Shown here: piece by piece, positions 19,280 through 27,881 of the stretch
Numbering within the stretch: position 1 is the first letter of the stretch
Layout: each line of letters starts with the position of its first letter
Assembly (NCBI GenBank): GCA_030430495.1
Contig: JAUIKM010000034.1
Span: forward strand, 1-64,000
Reading direction: 5' to 3'
Source: a bacterium
GTDB lineage: Bacteria > Bacteroidota > Ignavibacteria > Kapaibacteriales > UBA7675
DNA length: 64,000 nucleotides
Notes under the pieces: model-generated
Told to the model about the DNA's origin: nothing
The model's database searches: none
The model's input: the letters and a program-made list of their open reading frames with translations, nothing else
Program-made: the position numbers and the translations under genes

Positions 19280-20122
19280 TCAATAGTGGCAGGAACCGCA
19301 GTTCTCGGGGCCGAGTGCCGGCTTCTTCGGAACGGACATGCCGTCCGCTGCCGGACCGTCCGCCAGGAATGTGTGCTGTGTAACGCCCACGCCAAGGAAG
19401 CCTTCTTCGTGCGCCTGCATTGCCGCCTGAATAGCGGCCGAGTCGAGTTCGCTCGGCGCTTTCCACGTCAGCATGCGTTTGTCCGGCGTGCGCCAGGTGC
19501 TCAGCCACTTGCCGTCACCCCAGGTGGGCGGCTCGTTGGCCCACATGTCCGCCACTTCTTCATAGGTTTTCATCCCCATGAAGATACCGGAGATTTCGCG
19601 TGCCGGGACGACCATGTTGACAGGGTCGCGGTGGCAGTCGAGGCACCAGCCCATGTTGAGCGGATGCATCTGCGTCACGACGCCCATTGTTTCAACCTCG
19701 CCATGGCACGATGCGCAGTCGATGCCCGCGCGTATGTGACCGGAGTGATTGAAGTTGACGTAGTCGGGCAGCTTGTGCACGCGACGCCATTCAATGGGTT
19801 TGCCGCTTTTGGAGCTCTCACGCACCTGCTCCAGCCTGGGACTTTCAGGTAGAACGGCCGTATGGCAGTTCATACATGTACTGGTCGAGGGGACGGCGCT
19901 GTGGCCGGCCTGTTCGACGGTATTGTGGCAGTACATGCATTTGACGCCCAGATCACCTGCGTGCAGTTTGTGAGAAAACGGCACCGGCTGTTCCGGACGG
20001 TATCCCACATCGCTTACGCGCGGATGGAGACCGAAATAGGCGCTCAGCCCGGTAACGGCCGCAAGTGCTCCGAACAGGATGAAGGTTGTCTTCAGGCGTT
20101 TGTCGATTTGTCTGGTAAACAT
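19280..20122 (-). CDS. actA: Alternative complex III subunit A, pentahaem cytochrome c
   Basis: 280 aa. N-terminal membrane anchor (~12-30) and five CXXCH sites: CMYCH (62-66), CMNCH (83-87), CASCH (136-140), CLDCH (160-164) and CGSCH at the extreme C-terminus. PFSHKLHAGDLGVKC and MGWCLDCHRDP are family-typical. ActA is the pentahaem electron conduit of alternative complex III. First act gene, 86 bp after the small CPNC protein, so probably part of the longer transcript. Confidence 0.95.
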   Translation of the reverse strand: MFTRQIDKRLKTTFILFGALAAVTGLSAYFGLHPRVSDVGYRPEQPVPFSHKLHAGDLGVKCMYCHNTVEQAGHSAVPSTSTCMNCHTAVLPESPRLEQVRESSKSGKPIEWRRVHKLPDYVNFNHSGHIRAGIDCASCHGEVETMGVVTQMHPLNMGWCLDCHRDPVNMVVPAREISGIFMGMKTYEEVADMWANEPPTWGDGKWLSTWRTPDKRMLTWKAPSELDSAAIQAAMQAHEEGFLGVGVTQHTFLADGPAADGMSVPKKPALGPENCGSCHY

Positions 20123-20208
20123 ATGCTAAGCCGCGTATGCTCTGTATCGCTGAGAAAATCCGAACAGTCGGCCGAACGCACCGTTTGCGCGTCGGTTCTT
20201 GTTTGCAT

Positions 20209-20460
20209 TTATGCAGTCGGGCTGGAAACTTTGGCGTTGCGCATTACACGTGCAATGCGCATGGCAATGAATCCCACCAGCAGGATCGGCAAGAACAACA
20301 TCATGTAGATCGATGCCGAGTAAGCCTCTCCAAGTGCCGCAGCCTCGGAGGACTTATCAAAACCCGCCTTGCAATTGGGGCAGGCCAGCACGTTCTGCGC
20401 CGTCGTCAAAAGAGCAGCAATGACGAGGGCCGCTACCGTCTTCCATGTTTTCTGCTTCAT
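20209..20460 (-). CDS. Small membrane protein with exported CPNC motif, unknown function
   Basis: 83 aa from the ATG at 20460 (MKQKTWKT); a longer in-frame start at 20505 would spoil the signal peptide. Hydrophobic signal (~8-25), then CPNCKAGF (C27, C30), a short loop, a TM helix (~50-68) and a basic cytoplasmic tail. Predicted topology puts the cysteine pair outside the membrane. It lies between the Sco-type copper chaperone and actA, so a role in cytochrome, copper or redox assembly is inferred from place only. No family recognised with certainty. Confidence 0.75.
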   Translation of the reverse strand: MKQKTWKTVAALVIAALLTTAQNVLACPNCKAGFDKSSEAAALGEAYSASIYMMLFLPILLVGFIAMRIARVMRNAKVSSPTA

Positions 20461-20501
20461 TTTATACCTCGTCAAAAATGAATTCGAATGGACGTGCTCA
20501 A

Positions 20502-21122
20502 TCATGAGTGCGTCGTTTCACCGTCTGCAAGACTTCGCAAAGCCTTGCGCAATTTTTGCATGGCCTCATCATCCAGGCCGTCGAAATACCCTCTGATCTT
20601 CCCTTGGCCATCCACCAGCGCAAAGCGCGAACTGTGCATTGCCGGCGAGTCGACGTTGCCGAGCAGAAAACCCTGCGCGGAAAGTTTGGCCACCGCTTCT
20701 TTGGGCATGTTGACAAACTGCCAGCGCCCGTCGCGCGCACCGTACCTGGCGGCGTAGCTCTTGAGCACGGAAACGCTGTCGCGCTCAGGATCCACCGTGA
20801 ACGATACAAAGGTCAGGTTTTCAATGTCGGCAAACTCGTCCTGGAGTTTGGCCAGGTTGGAATTCATGACCGGGCAGGATCCGCCGCAGGAAGTAAACAT
20901 AAATGAGGCCACCCAGATCGAGCCTTCCAGCTCCGCGCTGCTCAGGGCAACGTTATTGTGGGTCACGCCTTCAAATGCCGGCGCGTCGGCCAGAACATGC
21001 AGTTGGTCTTCATTGCTGTCCAGTCGGCGTCCCGCTGCGTCATCGGACGTACAGGAAAGCAGGTGCGCCGCCAGCACGGCAAAAATTGTCCACGCAATTT
21101 TTATGCTTTTGGAATCCATCAT
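20502..21122 (-). CDS. Sco1/SenC-family copper chaperone for CuA assembly (lipoprotein)
   Basis: 206 aa from the ATG at 21122. Lipobox HLLSC (C24). Thioredoxin-like fold with the Sco metal motif C78-x3-C82 (FTSCGGSCPVM) and the third ligand H162 (MHSSRFALVD); VDPERDSVSVLKSYAARYG is the usual Sco helix. It delivers copper to, or reduces, the CuA site of oxidase subunit II, encoded in the same cluster. A longer start at 21155 would overlap ctaF. Confidence 0.94.
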   Translation of the reverse strand: MMDSKSIKIAWTIFAVLAAHLLSCTSDDAAGRRLDSNEDQLHVLADAPAFEGVTHNNVALSSAELEGSIWVASFMFTSCGGSCPVMNSNLAKLQDEFADIENLTFVSFTVDPERDSVSVLKSYAARYGARDGRWQFVNMPKEAVAKLSAQGFLLGNVDSPAMHSSRFALVDGQGKIRGYFDGLDDEAMQKLRKALRSLADGETTHS

Positions 21123-21129
21123 CCGGCAA

Positions 21130-21411
21130 TCATATACCCAGAACTTTGAACGCAAAGATCATGATGCACAGCAGGAACAGCGGCACGATGACCATAATGC
21201 GAAGGTAGGGATGATCGAATTTCAGGTGCATGAATATGTACATGACCATCAGCGTCTTGACCGCAGCAATCAGCAGGCCAAGCGTGATGCCGATGGGACC
21301 GTGCAGCGGCAGCATCGCCGCCAGTACGGTTAAAACCGAAAGCCCCATCAGCGCACCGAATACTTTCATGTATTCGCGCTGCATCGATTCGTAGGAATGA
21401 CCTTCCGCCAT
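21130..21411 (-). CDS. ctaF: Cytochrome c oxidase subunit IV (prokaryotic COX4 type)
   Basis: 93 aa, three TM helices, with YIFMHLKFDHPYLRIMVIVPLFLL typical of bacterial subunit IV (CtaF/CyoD-like). It is an accessory membrane subunit that stabilises the oxidase. It lies between subunit III (50 bp upstream) and sco. Confidence 0.9.
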   Translation of the reverse strand: MAEGHSYESMQREYMKVFGALMGLSVLTVLAAMLPLHGPIGITLGLLIAAVKTLMVMYIFMHLKFDHPYLRIMVIVPLFLLCIMIFAFKVLGI

Positions 21412-21461
21412 ACGTTTATCCTCTATTTAGCGCAGCCGCACAGTGACCGCGAAACCTGGAA

Positions 21462-22091
21462 TCAGTGTCCGCCCGCCGCAGCCGCAGCGCCCCATACCAG
21501 ACTCGGGTTGTAGAGCAGGTAGAAAACGGGAAACAGGAAAATCCACACAAGGTCGACAAAGTGCCAGTAGAGACCGAGCACTTCAACGCGTCCGGCATTC
21601 GTATATCCCTTTTTGGAAAAGGACTTGCCGAGCATCCAGATCATGGGGATCATTCCCGCCACAACGTGGACTCCGTGGAAACCCGTCATCAAAAAGTAGA
21701 TGCCGTAGAAAACATTCGTATCAGGACCGATACCGTGCGAGAATTTCCCGCTGTACTCAATGGTCTTGATAATGAGGAAGCCACATGCCCCCAGCAACGT
21801 CAGGCCGAGAAACATGCGAAACTTGCCGGTGTCTTTGCGCTCCAGATTCAGGATGGCAAGCGCCATCGTCAGCGAACTGCAGATCAGAATGATCGTATTC
21901 GTCAGCGCCAGCTTCCAGTTGAGCGCCGTCGCCGTCGCTTCGAACAGACCCGGATTGGCCGCATCCATCACGATGAACGTCGCAAAAAAGCCCGAAAAGA
22001 ACATAATTTCCGTCGCCAGGAAAATCCACATTCCCAACTTGCCGTGGGAAATCCCGGTGACCGGTTCGTGAGCCAGGGATAGACTGCCCAT
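21462..22091 (-). CDS. ctaE: Cytochrome c oxidase subunit III
   Basis: 209 aa with five TM helices, the short bacterial form. Family signatures: GMWIFLATEIMFFSGFF, the conserved Glu in IKTIEYSGKF, FLMTGFHGVHVVAGMI and GLYWHFVDLVWIFLF near the C-terminus. It supports stability and proton entry of the aa3/caa3-type oxidase. Follows ctaB by 58 bp. Confidence 0.95.
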   Translation of the reverse strand: MGSLSLAHEPVTGISHGKLGMWIFLATEIMFFSGFFATFIVMDAANPGLFEATATALNWKLALTNTIILICSSLTMALAILNLERKDTGKFRMFLGLTLLGACGFLIIKTIEYSGKFSHGIGPDTNVFYGIYFLMTGFHGVHVVAGMIPMIWMLGKSFSKKGYTNAGRVEVLGLYWHFVDLVWIFLFPVFYLLYNPSLVWGAAAAAGGH

Positions 22092-22149
22092 AAGCCGAAT
22101 TAAACCTTGTATTGAATGTTATGTCTTTTGTTCAAGTTTTACTGCGACG

Positions 22150-23091
22150 TCAAGCCTTGTCGGCGAACATCAGTATTATGACTCCCAGCAGGAAGACATA
22201 AGAAGAGAGCAGCACCTTGCGCGCATTCGGCGAGGAGACCTCGCGCGTGAAGCGCAGCGCATTCATCAGCATGTACCCGACGAGCAGCATGGAGCCGACG
22301 GCATAGACAATGCCCGTGGCGCCCAGCACAAAGGGCATGATAACCGCCGCCGCCAGACAGATCGTGTAGAGCACGACGTGACGCGCAACAATCGCCCCGC
22401 TTTCATCGCGCACCGCCAGCATCTTGAATCCCGGAACGGCATAGTCCTGGCGATACATCCAGGACAGCGACAGAAAGTGCGGCAACTGCCAGAAAAACAC
22501 GATGGCGAACATGGCCAGCGATCCGAGCGTAACATCGCCCGAAACTGCAACCCAACCACCCATCGCGGGCAGAGCGCCCGGAACCGCCCCAACGAGCGTA
22601 TTCAGCTCCGTACGCGTCTTCATCGGCGTATACACGGCGACATAACCTACCAGCGTAATCAGCGCCAGCAGCACCGTCGTCATATTGATAAAACACAGCA
22701 GACCGATGCCCAGGATGCAAAGCGCAAGCCCGTAAATCATCGCTTCCGACGGCAGCAGCTTGCCCGAAGGCAGCGGACGCCGCGCGGTGCGTTTCATCAT
22801 CCGGTCATAGTCGCGCTCAATAACGTGATTGATCGCGCAACTCCCGGCGGCAACCATCGTTGTGCCCAGAATCGTGAACAGGAAATGCACGATGTTCCCC
22901 ACCTGCGCAAAGAAGGCAAGGGGCGAATCCACCGCAAGAAAGTACCCGGCCGACGCCGTCAGAACAACCATCTTGGTTATTCCCGGTTTGGTCAGCTCGT
23001 AGTAAGCTTTCCAGCGTTCGCTGCGCACTTCCAACTCGTCGAGCGGAACCTGGATGGCGTCTTCGATATTTTGTGTTTCGATCGTCGACAT
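22150..23091 (-). CDS. ctaB: Protohaem IX farnesyltransferase (haem O synthase)
   Basis: 313 aa UbiA-fold prenyltransferase with nine or so TM helices. NHVIERDYDRMMKRTARRPLP carries the N-x3-D-x2-x-D-R motif that binds the prenyl diphosphate-Mg complex; YTPMKTRTELNTLVGAVPGALP is CtaB/CyoE-specific. It converts haem B to haem O for the adjacent haem-copper oxidase. Haem A synthase (CtaA) was not seen in the window, so haem A versus haem O in the oxidase is undecided. Confidence 0.95.
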   Translation of the reverse strand: MSTIETQNIEDAIQVPLDELEVRSERWKAYYELTKPGITKMVVLTASAGYFLAVDSPLAFFAQVGNIVHFLFTILGTTMVAAGSCAINHVIERDYDRMMKRTARRPLPSGKLLPSEAMIYGLALCILGIGLLCFINMTTVLLALITLVGYVAVYTPMKTRTELNTLVGAVPGALPAMGGWVAVSGDVTLGSLAMFAIVFFWQLPHFLSLSWMYRQDYAVPGFKMLAVRDESGAIVARHVVLYTICLAAAVIMPFVLGATGIVYAVGSMLLVGYMLMNALRFTREVSSPNARKVLLSSYVFLLGVIILMFADKA

Positions 23092-23176
23092 AGTTCAGTC
23101 AACTCCGCTCATTCCGCGGAGTCCCTGCCACGCCGGATTTCATTCCAACGCAGCGTAATAAGTCAGGATTTCAGGT

Positions 23177-25015
23177 TCAGGCCTTAGTCGATTCGCCCGC
23201 TTCCGTCTTCTGCGCCGTCACCGGCGTTTCGGCCGGTTTTTCTTCCAGCTTTTTCCACTGCGGCAGATAATCCTTCTTCGTCAGAGGCGAAGAGAATTCA
23301 TAGGGGCCGCGATACACGTGGATCTGGCGGTCGAAGTTGCCGTGCCCCACCGGAGGCGAAGGACAGGCCCACTCCAACGAGTTGGCGCGCCAGGGATTGC
23401 GCGTGGCTTTTTTGCCGAATTTGAGCGAGAAAATGATGTTGAACACGAGGATCAGCTGCGCAAAGCCCAGACCGATTGCCGCCAGCGTGATGAATTCGTT
23501 CATGTCCTGGAACGGAGCGAGGAACTCATACACCGTCGGATCGGAAATCCGGCGCATGTGACCGCCGATGCCCAAAAGGTGCATCGGGAAGAAGGTCAGG
23601 TTAAACAGGATGAAACTCGCGAAGAAGTGGATCTGGCCCCAGGCTTCGTTCATATGACGCCCGAAGAGTTTGGGAAACCAGTAGTAGATGCCTGCAAAGA
23701 TTCCGAAGAGCGAGCCGCCGAACAGCACGTAGTGAATGTGCGCCACGATGAAATAAGTATCGTGGATGAACACATCGGCCGGCGCGGCCGCCATAAAAAT
23801 ACCGCTGAGACCGCCGACGACAAAAGTCGTCAGGAAGCCGAGCGCCTGCAACATCGGAACCGAAAAGCGAATGCTGCCGCGCCAGAGAGTGCCAAGCCAG
23901 TTGAAGGTCTTGATCGCGGAAGGCACGGCGATAACAATCGTAGAAAGCATGAAAGTCGTGCCGAGCAGCGGATTCATGCCCGACTGGAACATGTGGTGCC
24001 CCCAGACGATGAAGCCGAGACCGCCGATCGCTCCCATGGCAAAAACCATCGCCTTGTAGCCGTAGATCGGACGACGCGAGAAGGTCGACATCACGTCGGA
24101 AACAACGCCCATGAGCGGCAGCAGCATGATGTATACGGCCGGATGCGAGTAGAACCAGAACAAGTGCTGGAACAGAATCGGCTGACCGCCGCCCGTGTGC
24201 ACGTTGTCGGCGTACAGCATGCCTTCCGGAATAAAGAAGCTCGAATGGAAAAACTGGTCGAAGAACAACACGGCAAGATCGGAGGCGAGCACCGGCGTAC
24301 CGAGTGAAATCAGCACGGCCGTGATGAAGAGCGCCCAGACCGTCAGCGGCATGTCGAACATGCCCATTCCGGGAGCGCGTTTATTCAACACGGTCACGAT
24401 GTAATTCAATCCGCCGAGGATTGAACTGAAGCCCGCGAAGAACACACCCACAGTCCACATGGTATGCCCGGCGCCGGATGTTACACTCAAAGGTGGATAG
24501 TGCGTCCAGCCCGCGGCCGCCGCACCTCCATCCATAAAGAATCCCGACATTACACACATTGCCGCCGGAGGCACCAACCAGAAGGAGAACATATTGACCA
24601 TTGGAAAGGCCATATCGTCCGTGCCTATCTGGAGCGGAATACAGAGGTTCCCGAAGAAACCGACCGCCAGCGGAATAATCACGAAGAAAATCATGACCGA
24701 AGCGTGCATCGTCGTCATCTGCATGAAAAAGCCAGGCTGAACGACGCCGTCCGTCACGAAGCTATCCGAAAGCAAATGGCCGATCAAAGGCAGCGGCTGG
24801 CCTGGATAGGCCAGTTGCCAACGCAGGATCAGCGCCATTCCCCCGCCGACAAACAGGAAAATCAATGCGCTGAGCAGAAATTGCTTCGCAATGGTTTTGT
24901 GGTCGGTTGAGAAAATGTATTTGCGGATAAAGGACTCGTGATGCGCGTGATCGTGGTCATGACCGTGATCGTCATGTGCCCCGTGATGCGCTTGAGTGAG
25001 AACTTCAGTTGCCAT
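23177..25015 (-). CDS. ctaD: Cytochrome c oxidase subunit I (A2-type haem-copper oxidase)
   Basis: 612 aa from the ATG at 25015. A His-rich cytoplasmic N-terminus (AHHGAHDDHGHDHDHAHH) precedes ~12 TM helices. Haem and CuB ligands: H104 (TMHASVM), H291 with cross-linkable Y295 (WFYSHPAVY), H340-H341 (WGHHMF) and the HIHYVLFGG His pair. The YSHPAV wording replaces the helix-VI glutamate of A1 oxidases, which defines the A2 subtype as in Rhodothermus and Thermus caa3 enzymes. It reduces O2 to water and pumps protons. Confidence 0.97.
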   Translation of the reverse strand: MATEVLTQAHHGAHDDHGHDHDHAHHESFIRKYIFSTDHKTIAKQFLLSALIFLFVGGGMALILRWQLAYPGQPLPLIGHLLSDSFVTDGVVQPGFFMQMTTMHASVMIFFVIIPLAVGFFGNLCIPLQIGTDDMAFPMVNMFSFWLVPPAAMCVMSGFFMDGGAAAAGWTHYPPLSVTSGAGHTMWTVGVFFAGFSSILGGLNYIVTVLNKRAPGMGMFDMPLTVWALFITAVLISLGTPVLASDLAVLFFDQFFHSSFFIPEGMLYADNVHTGGGQPILFQHLFWFYSHPAVYIMLLPLMGVVSDVMSTFSRRPIYGYKAMVFAMGAIGGLGFIVWGHHMFQSGMNPLLGTTFMLSTIVIAVPSAIKTFNWLGTLWRGSIRFSVPMLQALGFLTTFVVGGLSGIFMAAAPADVFIHDTYFIVAHIHYVLFGGSLFGIFAGIYYWFPKLFGRHMNEAWGQIHFFASFILFNLTFFPMHLLGIGGHMRRISDPTVYEFLAPFQDMNEFITLAAIGLGFAQLILVFNIIFSLKFGKKATRNPWRANSLEWACPSPPVGHGNFDRQIHVYRGPYEFSSPLTKKDYLPQWKKLEEKPAETPVTAQKTEAGESTKA

Positions 25016-25110
25016 ATTTCGCAAAAGTATCAGTTTGTAGAATTTTTCTCGATGTTCGCCCTTCCCTGCCTGCGAGCCGTGCGCGGGAACGCGCACCATC
25101 GCTCAGCGCC

Positions 25111-25959
25111 TCAGTGGCCTTGCTCTGCCTGTGTCGGCTCTTCAACAATCTCCGTTCCGTCGCTCATTTCGTCGCCGGCGTCCATCATGTCGTCGGCGCT
25201 CGCCGCTTCTGCAGGTTGTTCAATACTCGCGAGGATCGCGTCGTATTTGCCCTGCAGCCATTCGTTGTAGGCATCTTCGGACAGCATGCGCAGCTCGCCG
25301 CGCATGCTGTAGTGGCCGCTGCCGCAAAGTTCGGCGCAGGCCAGTTCGTAGTCGCCGGCTTTGAAACAATCGAACCACACGTCGATTTTCAGGCCGGGAA
25401 CGGCGTCCTGTTTGATGCGAAAGTTGGGCAGGAAGAAACTGTGCAGCACATCAACGGATGAGAGATGCACCACAATCGTTTTATTGATGGGCAGGTAGAA
25501 AACGTTCGACATCGTCAGGTCGTCCTTGCCGGCCGGATCTTCCGGGTCGATCGCAAAAACGTTCTCGCTGCTGCGCAGCGAGGGAATCGTACGGCCAAAA
25601 ACGCCGTCGGGCCCCGGATAGCGGTAGTGCCACAGGTACTGCTGCCCAAGCACTTCCACTTCCACATCGGCCACCGGCACGGCGTCCTGATATTTCATGC
25701 GCGTCCACAGATCGTCGCTGTAAAAGCCGAGACCGGCAAACAGCAGCGTCGGCAGTAACGTCCAGGTAAACTCCACGAGGTTGTTGCCGTGGAAGTAATA
25801 CGCCTTGACGCCGCGACGACGACGGTACTTGATAAGAAAGTAGACAAGCGTGATATTCACGAGAAAAAAGATACCGACGCAGAGATAGTAGATAATTGCG
25901 AACAGATGGTCGTGTTCAATTCCGATGGAAGACACGTTCTCAGGAAAGTACTCGAGCAT
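25111..25959 (-). CDS. ctaC: Cytochrome c oxidase subunit II (CuA)
   Basis: 282 aa. Two TM helices (~20-43, ~65-82) and a cupredoxin domain with all CuA ligands: H173 (VLHSFFLPNF), then C208-x-E-x-C212-x3-H216-x2-M219 (CAELCGSGHYSM). An acidic C-terminal tail follows (DDMMDAGDEMSDGTEIVEE). It has no CXXCH, so it lacks the fused cytochrome c domain of classical caa3 subunit II; a separate anchored cytochrome c is encoded just upstream. Receives electrons and passes them to ctaD. Confidence 0.96.
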   Translation of the reverse strand: MLEYFPENVSSIGIEHDHLFAIIYYLCVGIFFLVNITLVYFLIKYRRRRGVKAYYFHGNNLVEFTWTLLPTLLFAGLGFYSDDLWTRMKYQDAVPVADVEVEVLGQQYLWHYRYPGPDGVFGRTIPSLRSSENVFAIDPEDPAGKDDLTMSNVFYLPINKTIVVHLSSVDVLHSFFLPNFRIKQDAVPGLKIDVWFDCFKAGDYELACAELCGSGHYSMRGELRMLSEDAYNEWLQGKYDAILASIEQPAEAASADDMMDAGDEMSDGTEIVEEPTQAEQGH

Positions 25960-26106
25960 ATCGGTAGAATTCGCTTTTGGTTAAACCTCTCTGAGCATCG
26001 CGGGATCCGCGATGGACGTTCAATCGTCGTTTGTCACGTTGGTCTCGTAGTCCGTTGTCCCCGGTTTCGGCGAGCCCGAAACCTGCGCAGCGCCTGCGCC
26101 TGAAGT

Positions 26107-26679
26107 TTATTGCTCGGCGGACGAATCGCCGCCGGAAGCGGCCGCAGTCACTTCAGCCACGACTTCGTCAGGCTGGTATGCGCCGAGCTTGTTCGCCGTT
26201 GCCGCGCGAACTTCAGCTACGTAGTCCGCAGCTATTGTCGATCCGCTGTTTCCCCATGCGGCGCGAACATAATTCAGTACATCGGCGATTTCCTGGTCGT
26301 CAAGAACCTCTCCCCAGGCCGCCATGACGCCACTGTATTGAACGCCGTTGCGTTCGATTGCACCCTGAAAGCCGTGCAGCACCAGCCGCACCGGAATTCC
26401 CGGATCGCCCTGCGCCCACTCGGAGCCCGCCAGCGGCGGATAAACGCCCTCAAGCCCGGCGCCGCTTGCCTGGTGGCAGGACTGGCACACGCGCTGATAA
26501 ACAGCCAGGCCAGGTCCGCCGGGACCGCCGTTAGTACTGCCGGCAGCGTCCGCCGCAGCTACGTCAACCCAGGCCGGGTCGTCGGAAGGCGACACAAAAA
26601 ATCCGTTGACGTTCGCCACGAGTATCAAAAACACGCACGAAACGACCACTCCGAAAGAAACGCGTACGATAGGGTACAT
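26107..26679 (-). CDS. Membrane-anchored monohaem cytochrome c
   Basis: 190 aa from the ATG at 26679 (MYPIVRVSFG); an in-frame upstream extension is not signal-like. N-terminal TM anchor (~5-26), Gly/Ala linker, haem site CQSCH (C65, C68, H69) in YQRVCQSCHQASGAGL, and Met ligand in QYSGVMAAWG; a C-terminal Ala-rich tail follows. It lies immediately before ctaC, which lacks a haem domain, so it is the likely electron donor of the oxidase and a functional substitute for the fused caa3 domain (inference). Confidence 0.9.
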   Translation of the reverse strand: MYPIVRVSFGVVVSCVFLILVANVNGFFVSPSDDPAWVDVAAADAAGSTNGGPGGPGLAVYQRVCQSCHQASGAGLEGVYPPLAGSEWAQGDPGIPVRLVLHGFQGAIERNGVQYSGVMAAWGEVLDDQEIADVLNYVRAAWGNSGSTIAADYVAEVRAATANKLGAYQPDEVVAEVTAAASGGDSSAEQ

Positions 26680-26804
26680 AAAGATGTCTGTAGATTCGTC
26701 TTTGACAAGCTGCGCCGCCCTTTTCAGGTGGCTGCAAAAATACAGATTTCCACGTGGACGCAAAAAACAAATGTGGCAACCTCGCCTGAGATTGCCACCA
26801 ATTA

Positions 26805-27326
26805 TCAGATCAACGCCGCCTCTGCAACCCCTGTAACCGGGTCGGGGTCAATGATCGTCGGCTTTGTGCGGTCGATTTTATCCTGAATCGTCATCAGCGC
26901 TTTTACCAGCGCTTCCGGACGCGGAGGACAACCGCCCACGTACACGTCGACCGGCAAAAAGGTATCGATGCCCTGCACAACCGGATACGAACGGAACATG
27001 CCGCCGGTGGATGTGCACACGCCCATCGCGATCACCCATTTCGGATCGGGCATCTGATCGTAAATCTTGCGCACCACCCAGGACATTTTATACGTCACCG
27101 TCCCGGCCACGATCAGCAGGTCGGCCTGACGCGGGGAAAATCGAAATACTTCGGACCCAAAACGGGCTACGTCGGTCCGCGGACCGGCCAGCGCCATCAT
27201 CTCGATGCCGCAGCAGGAAATTCCAAGAGGCATCGGCCATACGGCGTTTTTCTGGCCCCATTTGATCATGGCGTCTATCGTTGTCGTCACAAAGCCGTCG
27301 CGCTCGAGCGTTTCGTTCAGTCCCAT
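26805..27326 (-). CDS. nuoB: NADH-quinone oxidoreductase subunit B
   Basis: 173 aa. The ATG at 27326 is preceded by AAAGGAG. N2 [4Fe-4S] ligands are C38-C39 (SCCGIEMMA), C104 (GVCTSTGG) and C133 ([11 protein letters not shown]). NuoB is the peripheral-arm subunit that passes electrons to quinone. It overlaps nuoA by 10 bp. No nuoC-N follow; the next gene is a cytochrome c 125 bp downstream, so the rest of complex I must be elsewhere. Confidence 0.96.
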   Translation of the reverse strand: MGLNETLERDGFVTTTIDAMIKWGQKNAVWPMPLGISCCGIEMMALAGPRTDVARFGSEVFRFSPRQADLLIVAGTVTYKMSWVVRKIYDQMPDPKWVIAMGVCTSTGGMFRSYPVVQGIDTFLPVDVYVGGCPPRPEALVKALMTIQDKIDRTKPTIIDPDPVTGVAEAALI

Positions 27327-27682
27327 TCGAGGGCTCCTTTCTTGACTACGTAGATATAACCTGCAAACAGCATCACCATGAACAGCATCATCGCGATGTA
27401 GCCCTGCACGCCCAACTCCTGGAACTGCACCGCCCACGGATACATAAAGACAATCTCGATGTCGAACACAATGAAAAGCATGGTCACGAGATAAAACTTG
27501 ACCGTAAACCGTTCATGCGCCGACTTGATCGGCTTCATCCCGCTTTCGTAGGTCGAGCGTTTTTGCGCGTTGCTGCGCTTCGGTCCCAGCCACTCGTGCA
27601 GCTTCAGCATCAGCGTGCCGAATACGAGGCCGACGACTATCGTAACCAGAATCGGGAGATATTGTGTGCCGAGTGTTTCCAT
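27317..27682 (-). CDS. nuoA: NADH-quinone oxidoreductase subunit A
   Basis: 121 aa from the ATG at 27682 ([10 protein letters not shown]); the 46 codons of open frame before it are not NuoA-like. Three TM helices, with YESGMKP and [21 protein letters not shown] diagnostic of NuoA. It is a membrane subunit near the quinone site. Its end overlaps the nuoB start. First gene of the minus-strand respiratory cluster; the promoter is presumably in 27683-27881. Confidence 0.95.
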   Translation of the reverse strand: METLGTQYLPILVTIVVGLVFGTLMLKLHEWLGPKRSNAQKRSTYESGMKPIKSAHERFTVKFYLVTMLFIVFDIEIVFMYPWAVQFQELGVQGYIAMMLFMVMLFAGYIYVVKKGALEWD

Positions 27683-27881
27683 AAGCGCGAGATCGCCTGC
27701 CACCGGAACAAGTGGAACTGAATGGGCTGGACTTACCAGGGATGTTCGTCGAATATGCCGCAGGTCGAAGGCGAACTGCAACAATTCCACGAATTTACGG
27801 CGGGTCCTTGTGATTTGCAATGATTACGGAAATGATACCCGCTTTAAAAGGCCGCTCTTGTTTGGCCCGCTGCGCTGCGCG

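Noticed and set aside
16950-19286. 778-codon open frame on the plus strand
   Set aside because: Fully antisense to actB, which has clear cofactor motifs; the translation is His/Arg/Val-rich with no family pattern.
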